Below are positions 59,961-64,000 of a stretch of 64,000 nt of DNA, piece after piece. This DNA comes from Qipengyuania qiaonensis. Its GTDB lineage: Bacteria > Pseudomonadota > Alphaproteobacteria > Sphingomonadales > Sphingomonadaceae. Made by a program: the position numbers and the translations under genes. The notes beneath the pieces are model-generated. The model was not told the origin of the DNA. It did no database searches and worked only from the letters and a program-made list of their open reading frames with translations. The stretch spans positions 186,001-250,000 of the forward strand of contig NZ_JAIGNO010000002.1 of assembly GCF_019711515.1 (NCBI RefSeq), written 5' to 3'. Within the stretch, counting starts at the first letter, position 1. The number at the start of each line of letters is the position of its first letter.

Positions 59961-60569
59961 ATGACCCGCGTACTCGTTCTCTACTACAGCAGCTACGGCC
60001 ATATCGGGACGATGGCGCGCGCCGTCGCCGAAGGCGCGCGCGAAGTCGATGGGGTGAGAGTCGACATCAAACGCGTTCCAGAACTGGTCCCCGAGGAACT
60101 GGCGAAGCAGTCGGGCTACAAGCTCGACCAAGAGGCGCCAATCGCCACGGTCGAAGAACTCGCCAACTATGACGCGGTGATCTTCGGCACGCCAACGCGC
60201 TACGGCAATATGGCGGCGCAGATGAAGAACTTCCTCGACCAGACCGGTGCGCTCTGGTTCCAGGACAGGCTCGTCGGCAAGGTCGGGTCGGTGTTCACCT
60301 CGACCGCCACCCAGCATGGCGGTCAGGAATCGACGCTTCTCAGCTTCCACACGGTGCTGTTTCACCTCGGCTTCGTGGTGGTCGGGCTACCCTATTCGTT
60401 CAAGCCGCAGATGACCCTCGACGCGATCGCCGGGGGCTCGCCCTATGGCGCCACCACCATCGCCGGCGGCGACGGTTCGCGCCAGCCGAGCGACGTCGAG
60501 CTCGACGGCGCGCGCTTCCAGGGCCGCCATGTCGCCGAGATCGCGCGGCGGCTTGCGCCCAATCCATGA
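59961..60569 (+). CDS. wrbA: NAD(P)H:quinone oxidoreductase WrbA
   Basis: 202 residues, normal for WrbA. Flavodoxin-like start [23 protein letters not shown] with the FMN-phosphate loop, then [25 protein letters not shown] and [16 protein letters not shown], the signature of the WrbA group. It reduces quinones by two electrons and protects against redox stress. The ATG is preceded by AAAGGA. Confidence 0.93.
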   Translation: MTRVLVLYYSSYGHIGTMARAVAEGAREVDGVRVDIKRVPELVPEELAKQSGYKLDQEAPIATVEELANYDAVIFGTPTRYGNMAAQMKNFLDQTGALWFQDRLVGKVGSVFTSTATQHGGQESTLLSFHTVLFHLGFVVVGLPYSFKPQMTLDAIAGGSPYGATTIAGGDGSRQPSDVELDGARFQGRHVAEIARRLAPNP

Positions 60570-60600
60570 TCCCGACCCATCTCAGACAAGGCAAGACAAC

Positions 60601-61203
60601 ATGACCCCGTTCAACCCCAAAAACAGTGCTCTGCTGCTGATCGACCACCAGGTCGGCACCATGCAGCTGATCAAGAATATCGACCGCGAGTTTGCTGCGG
60701 CACAGGCGGTCGCGCTCGCCAAGATGGCGCAGATCCTCGATATTCCGACCATCATCACCTCGAGCCAGGAAGACCGCACCCAGGGGCCGATCCTGCCGGA
60801 GATCGCGGCAATCCTGCCAGAGGCGCACGCGGCGCGCATCAAGCGTCCAGGCGTGGTCAATGCCTGGGCCTACCCCGAGTTCAAGGAGGCGGTCGCCGCG
60901 ACCGGGCGCAGGCAGCTCATCATGGCGGGCGTCACCACCGACGTCTGTCTCGTCTTCCCGGCGATTGACGCGGCCGATGAAGGCTATGCGGTGCAGGCGG
61001 TGATGGACGCCTCGGGCAGTCCGAGCGACCTGTCGGAAGAATTCTCCCGCCAGCGCATGCGCGGTGCCGGGGTCGTCCTCACCGCCACCAACACGCTCAT
61101 TGCTGAGCTCGCGCAGGACTGGTCGACGACCGAAGGTCAGGCGCTGATCGGCCTGCTGTTCAGCGATGTGTTCCCGGCGATGGGTGCAGGGATCGCGGCA
61201 TGA
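60601..61203 (+). CDS. Isochorismatase-like hydrolase 2
   Basis: 200 residues from ATG at 60601. LLLIDHQVGTMQLI, ILDIPTIITSSQEDRTQGPILPEI and [12 protein letters not shown] are the YcaC-like signature, with the Asp and Cys in place. Clearly a paralogue of the product at 59282-59917. Its stop overlaps the metallo-beta-lactamase gene by four bases. Substrate not known. Confidence 0.88.
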   Translation: MTPFNPKNSALLLIDHQVGTMQLIKNIDREFAAAQAVALAKMAQILDIPTIITSSQEDRTQGPILPEIAAILPEAHAARIKRPGVVNAWAYPEFKEAVAATGRRQLIMAGVTTDVCLVFPAIDAADEGYAVQAVMDASGSPSDLSEEFSRQRMRGAGVVLTATNTLIAELAQDWSTTEGQALIGLLFSDVFPAMGAGIAA

Positions 61204-62225
61204 AGCAGTTTGTCGCCATGCTTGCCCTTGCCCTGGCAACGCCCGCCCTGGCCCAGCAGGAGCCGAGCCGGTGGGACGCGCAGATCGAGCGCGACTGGGC
61301 GGACCTTCCGCCGGCTGCGCAGGACGTCCCGATCCCGCAGGGCCAGGGCTACCTGGTGCGCGAGATCGCGCCACGCGTGTTCGTCGTAACCGAAGGGCTC
61401 TATCAGGCGCTGTTCGTGGTTACCGATACCGGTGTGGTGGTGGTCGATGCACCGCCGACGATCGGCCGCAACCTGTCGCGCGCGATTGCCGAGACAACGA
61501 ACAAGCCGGTCACCCATGTGATCTACAGCCACAGCCACAGCGACCACATCGGCGCGGCCGACCAGTTCGGCCCCGGCACAGTCCGGATCGCGAGCGCAGA
61601 GGTCAACGCCAAGCTCGTCCGCCTCTCCGATCCGCGCCGGCCAGCGCCGACCGAAGTGCTCGATGCACCCGATTTCACCCTCATCATCGGCGATGTGCCG
61701 TTCCGCCTCGACGTACGCGGACCGCATCACGAACCGGGCAATCTCTACGTCTACCTGCCCGACCAGAAGGTGCTGATGGTGGTCGACATCGTCTATCCGG
61801 GGTGGGTCCCGTTCACCAATCTCGGCATGGCCGAGGACGTGCAGGGCTTCATCGACGCGCACGACGCGATCCTGGGCTACGACTTCGATATCTTCATTGG
61901 CGGGCACCTCAGCCGCCCCGGAACGCGCGCCGATGTCGAGACGGCCAGGGCATATGTCACCAATCTCATCGCCGCCGCGCGCGACGCACAGCAGCGCATC
62001 GACTTCGGCGCGGTGGCGACCGAAACCGGCTACGCCAACCGCTGGCTGCTGGTGAAGACCTACATGGACCGGGTCGCGGACGCCTGTACCACGACGATGC
62101 TGGAACGCTGGGCCGGACGGCTCGGCGGCGCGGCGGTCTCTACGCCTGGCCACTGCTGGATCATGCAGGAACACCTCAACATCAACGGCCTGCCAGCGAG
62201 CGCCGCAGGCCAGACACAGGAGTAA
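61200..62225 (+). CDS. Metallo-beta-lactamase-fold hydrolase (secreted)
   Basis: 341 residues. N-terminal signal (FVAMLALALATPALAQ), so probably periplasmic. The metal motif YSHSHSDHIGAA gives HxHxDH, with HHEPGN and a later GGHLS supplying further ligands. The family hydrolyses esters, thioesters or lactones; no substrate is assigned here. It lies between two isochorismatase-like genes in the same operon. Confidence 0.9.
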   Translation: MKQFVAMLALALATPALAQQEPSRWDAQIERDWADLPPAAQDVPIPQGQGYLVREIAPRVFVVTEGLYQALFVVTDTGVVVVDAPPTIGRNLSRAIAETTNKPVTHVIYSHSHSDHIGAADQFGPGTVRIASAEVNAKLVRLSDPRRPAPTEVLDAPDFTLIIGDVPFRLDVRGPHHEPGNLYVYLPDQKVLMVVDIVYPGWVPFTNLGMAEDVQGFIDAHDAILGYDFDIFIGGHLSRPGTRADVETARAYVTNLIAAARDAQQRIDFGAVATETGYANRWLLVKTYMDRVADACTTTMLERWAGRLGGAAVSTPGHCWIMQEHLNINGLPASAAGQTQE

Positions 62226-62230
62226 TCGAC

Positions 62231-62887
62231 ATGCCCACTGCCACAGCCACGCCGGGAAAGCTGCTGCTGTCACCCGACGATCACGTGCTGATCATGATCG
62301 ACCATCAGTCGCAGATGGCATTCGCCACCAAGTCGATCGACGCGGTGATGTTGCGGAACAACGCCGCGCTCACCGCCAAGGCAGCGCGCATCTTCGGCGC
62401 CGACACCATCCTTACGACGGTGGCGGAGAAGACCTTCTCCGGGCCGCTGTTCGACGAGATCAAGGGGGAGTTCCCCGGTGCCGAAGTCATCGACCGCACG
62501 ACGATGAACACCTGGGAGGATCCGCGCATTGCCGAGCGGATCAACGCACTCGGCAAGGGGCGGATCGTGCTTGCCGGGCTGTGGACCAGCGTCTGCATCG
62601 TTGGCCCGGCGCTTTCCGCGCTCGACCAAGGGTTCGAGGTCTACGTTATTGCCGATGCCTGCGGAGACGTCTCGGACGAAGCTCACGAGCGCGCGATGGC
62701 GCGAATGGTGCAGGCAGGTGCGCGCCCGCTCACCGCGCTCCAGTACCTGCTCGAACTCCAGCGCGACTGGGCGCGCGGCGAGACTTACGACCCCGTGGTG
62801 CACGCCGCAATCGAGAATGGCGGCGCCTACGGGCTGGGCCTCATCTACGCCAAGGCGGTGTTCGGTGCCGACGCGCGCGAAGGATAA
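62231..62887 (+). CDS. Isochorismatase-like hydrolase 3
   Basis: 218 residues from ATG at 62231. VLIMIDHQSQMAFA holds the Asp; LWTSVCIVGPALSALDQG holds the Cys. It is more distant from the other two, with TTVAEKTFSGPLFDEIKGEFP in place of the YcaC-type segment. Follows the metallo-beta-lactamase gene by five bases. Substrate unknown. Confidence 0.87.
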   Translation: MPTATATPGKLLLSPDDHVLIMIDHQSQMAFATKSIDAVMLRNNAALTAKAARIFGADTILTTVAEKTFSGPLFDEIKGEFPGAEVIDRTTMNTWEDPRIAERINALGKGRIVLAGLWTSVCIVGPALSALDQGFEVYVIADACGDVSDEAHERAMARMVQAGARPLTALQYLLELQRDWARGETYDPVVHAAIENGGAYGLGLIYAKAVFGADAREG

Positions 62888-62922
62888 ACAGGTCGATGGA
62901 GCGTAATTCAGGAGGAATCGGG

Positions 62923-64000
62923 ATGAGAAAGGCACGACTGTTCGCACTGCTAATGGCAGGCATTGCCAGCACTGCCTGGGCGGCGAGCGATGAGCAACCG
63001 CCTGCCTCCGGCGTGACCATCGCCTCGCGCGCGACCCCGATCGCGGCGACCGAACTCACCGCGCTCGAGCACCCCTGGGGCATCGAGCGGCTGCCCGATG
63101 ACGGCTTTCTGATCACTGAAAAGCCGGGCCGTCTGCGGATCTGGCGAGAGGGTGCGCTCTCTGCCCCAATCACGGGCGTTCCAGCGGTCGACTTCGCCGG
63201 ACAAGGCGGACTGCTTGATGTTGCGCTCGACCCGGATTTTGCAGCCAATGGCATCATCTATCTCGCCTATAGCGAGGCCGCCGAACAGCAGCCCGGCGGG
63301 CGCGACGTCGCCGATCCGCGCCTCGGTGTGTTCCAGGACCTCGACGACGGGGTGGTCAAGGGCCTCGCGGTCGCGCGGGCCCGCCTCGACGGCGCTCGCC
63401 TTGCGGAGGTACGGGTCATCTGGCGCGCCGAGAAGACGGTCGGGCGCGGCCATTTCGGCGGTCGGCTCGCCTTCGCCCCCGACGGAGCGCTGCTGATCGC
63501 CTCCGGCGACCGCCAGCGCTTCGAACCGGCGCAGGACCTCGCCAGCGATCTTGGCAAGATCCTGCGGATCGATCCTGCGACAGGTGCGCCGATGCCGGGC
63601 AATCCCTTTTCGCGCGAGCGGGCCAGCGCCGATGTGTGGTCCTATGGCCATCGTAATCCGCTCGGGATTACGCGGCGACCCGGAACCGAGGAAATCTGGG
63701 TGGCTGAGATGGGCCCGCAGAACGGCGACGAGCTCAATCTCATCCGGGGCGGCGGCAATTTCGGCTGGCCACTCGAAAGCGCGGGCGACAATTACAACCA
63801 GACGCCGTTGCCTCGCAAGGCGGTGGCTGACACCATCGCCCCTCAGCAGAGCTTCCCGCTTGCCATCTCGCCAGCGACGATCCTGTTCTACGATGGCGAA
63901 CTGTTCGCGCCGTGGCGCGGCAACGTGCTGGTCGGTGCGCTTAATCGCCCCGGCATACTGCGCGGGGTCCCGGCAGCAGATGGGGTGCACGATCTTGAAC
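62923..64000 (+). CDS. PQQ-dependent sugar dehydrogenase (3' end outside window)
   Basis: Runs from ATG at 62923 (AGGAGG about eight bases upstream) to the right edge without a stop, giving about 359 residues. A signal peptide (FALLMAGIASTAWAA) is followed by a beta-propeller-like sequence: HPWGIERLPDDGFLITEK, GGLLDVALDPDF, WSYGHRNPLGI and WVAEMGPQNGDELNLI, the soluble glucose/sorbosone dehydrogenase pattern with calcium/PQQ-binding residues. It oxidises sugars in the periplasm. C-terminus is missing. Confidence 0.9.
   Translation, partial: MRKARLFALLMAGIASTAWAASDEQPPASGVTIASRATPIAATELTALEHPWGIERLPDDGFLITEKPGRLRIWREGALSAPITGVPAVDFAGQGGLLDVALDPDFAANGIIYLAYSEAAEQQPGGRDVADPRLGVFQDLDDGVVKGLAVARARLDGARLAEVRVIWRAEKTVGRGHFGGRLAFAPDGALLIASGDRQRFEPAQDLASDLGKILRIDPATGAPMPGNPFSRERASADVWSYGHRNPLGITRRPGTEEIWVAEMGPQNGDELNLIRGGGNFGWPLESAGDNYNQTPLPRKAVADTIAPQQSFPLAISPATILFYDGELFAPWRGNVLVGALNRPGILRGVPAADGVHDLE

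Noticed and set aside
1..64000. tRNA, rRNA, CRISPR arrays, insertion sequences
   Set aside because: No cloverleaf-like or rRNA-like sequence, regular repeats with spacers or transposase motifs were recognised by eye; a dedicated search could still find short ones.

Overview
The window is GC-rich DNA with dense, overlapping genes. Its gene families (NodT-type outer-membrane factors, PepSY/TonB-receptor pairs, a luxR-luxI-phyH block, a lasso-peptide cluster with an isopeptidase and TonB receptor) point to an alphaproteobacterium, most likely Sphingomonadales. No rRNA, tRNA, CRISPR array or insertion sequence was seen. The left part (trb operon) and a DUF2285-type gene near 37 kb suggest that at least some of this is an integrative conjugative element or plasmid carrying cargo.

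Layout. 1-1.9 kb: the 3' part of a three-Cys-motif partner protein (TcmP) and a DUF3800-like protein. 2.3-11.8 kb: a full P-type mating-pair operon, trbB-C-D-E-J-K-L-F-G-I plus a DUF2274 gene, with no relaxase or TraG nearby. 11.8-19 kb: an RND efflux system with its lipoprotein adaptor, NodT outer-membrane factor, TetR repressor, an unusual HxlR-TetR fusion regulator and a 57-residue protein; two matching palindromes mark the likely TetR operators. 19-25.8 kb: small-molecule and regulatory genes (NTF2-like, methyltransferase, NmrA-like reductase with a divergent LysR, PhzF, DMT exporter with a divergent MocR). 26-28.6 kb: a three-gene, translationally coupled operon of unknown function.

28.9-36.7 kb is a lasso-peptide cluster: a 45-residue precursor gene, a stem-loop, a fused B leader peptidase, a C cyclase, and on the opposite strand a lasso isopeptidase, a TonB-dependent receptor and an ECF sigma factor. 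There is no ABC exporter and no FecR-type anti-sigma gene. The arrangement fits a make, secrete, re-import and open cycle of the kind known for astexins. 37-41 kb: a frameshifted DUF2285 gene and a luxR-luxI-phyH-gntR quorum-sensing block.

41-51.3 kb: a run of minus-strand genes with mostly overlapping ends, combining an Emr-type efflux pump (HlyD, DHA2-type MFS, a frameshifted outer-membrane factor), a DUF2946 protein, a TonB receptor, a PepSY membrane protein and a DJ-1/PfpI protein, with a divergent TetR and a pair of related operators. 52-53.8 kb: MarR with a divergent SRPBCC/DUF1905 pair. 53.9-57.5 kb: four AraC-family regulators in a row, each overlapping the next by four bases. 57.5-64 kb: an oxidoreductase/hydrolase operon (SDR, luciferase-domain protein, three isochorismatase-like hydrolases, WrbA, metallo-beta-lactamase-fold protein, and a PQQ-type sugar dehydrogenase cut by the right edge).
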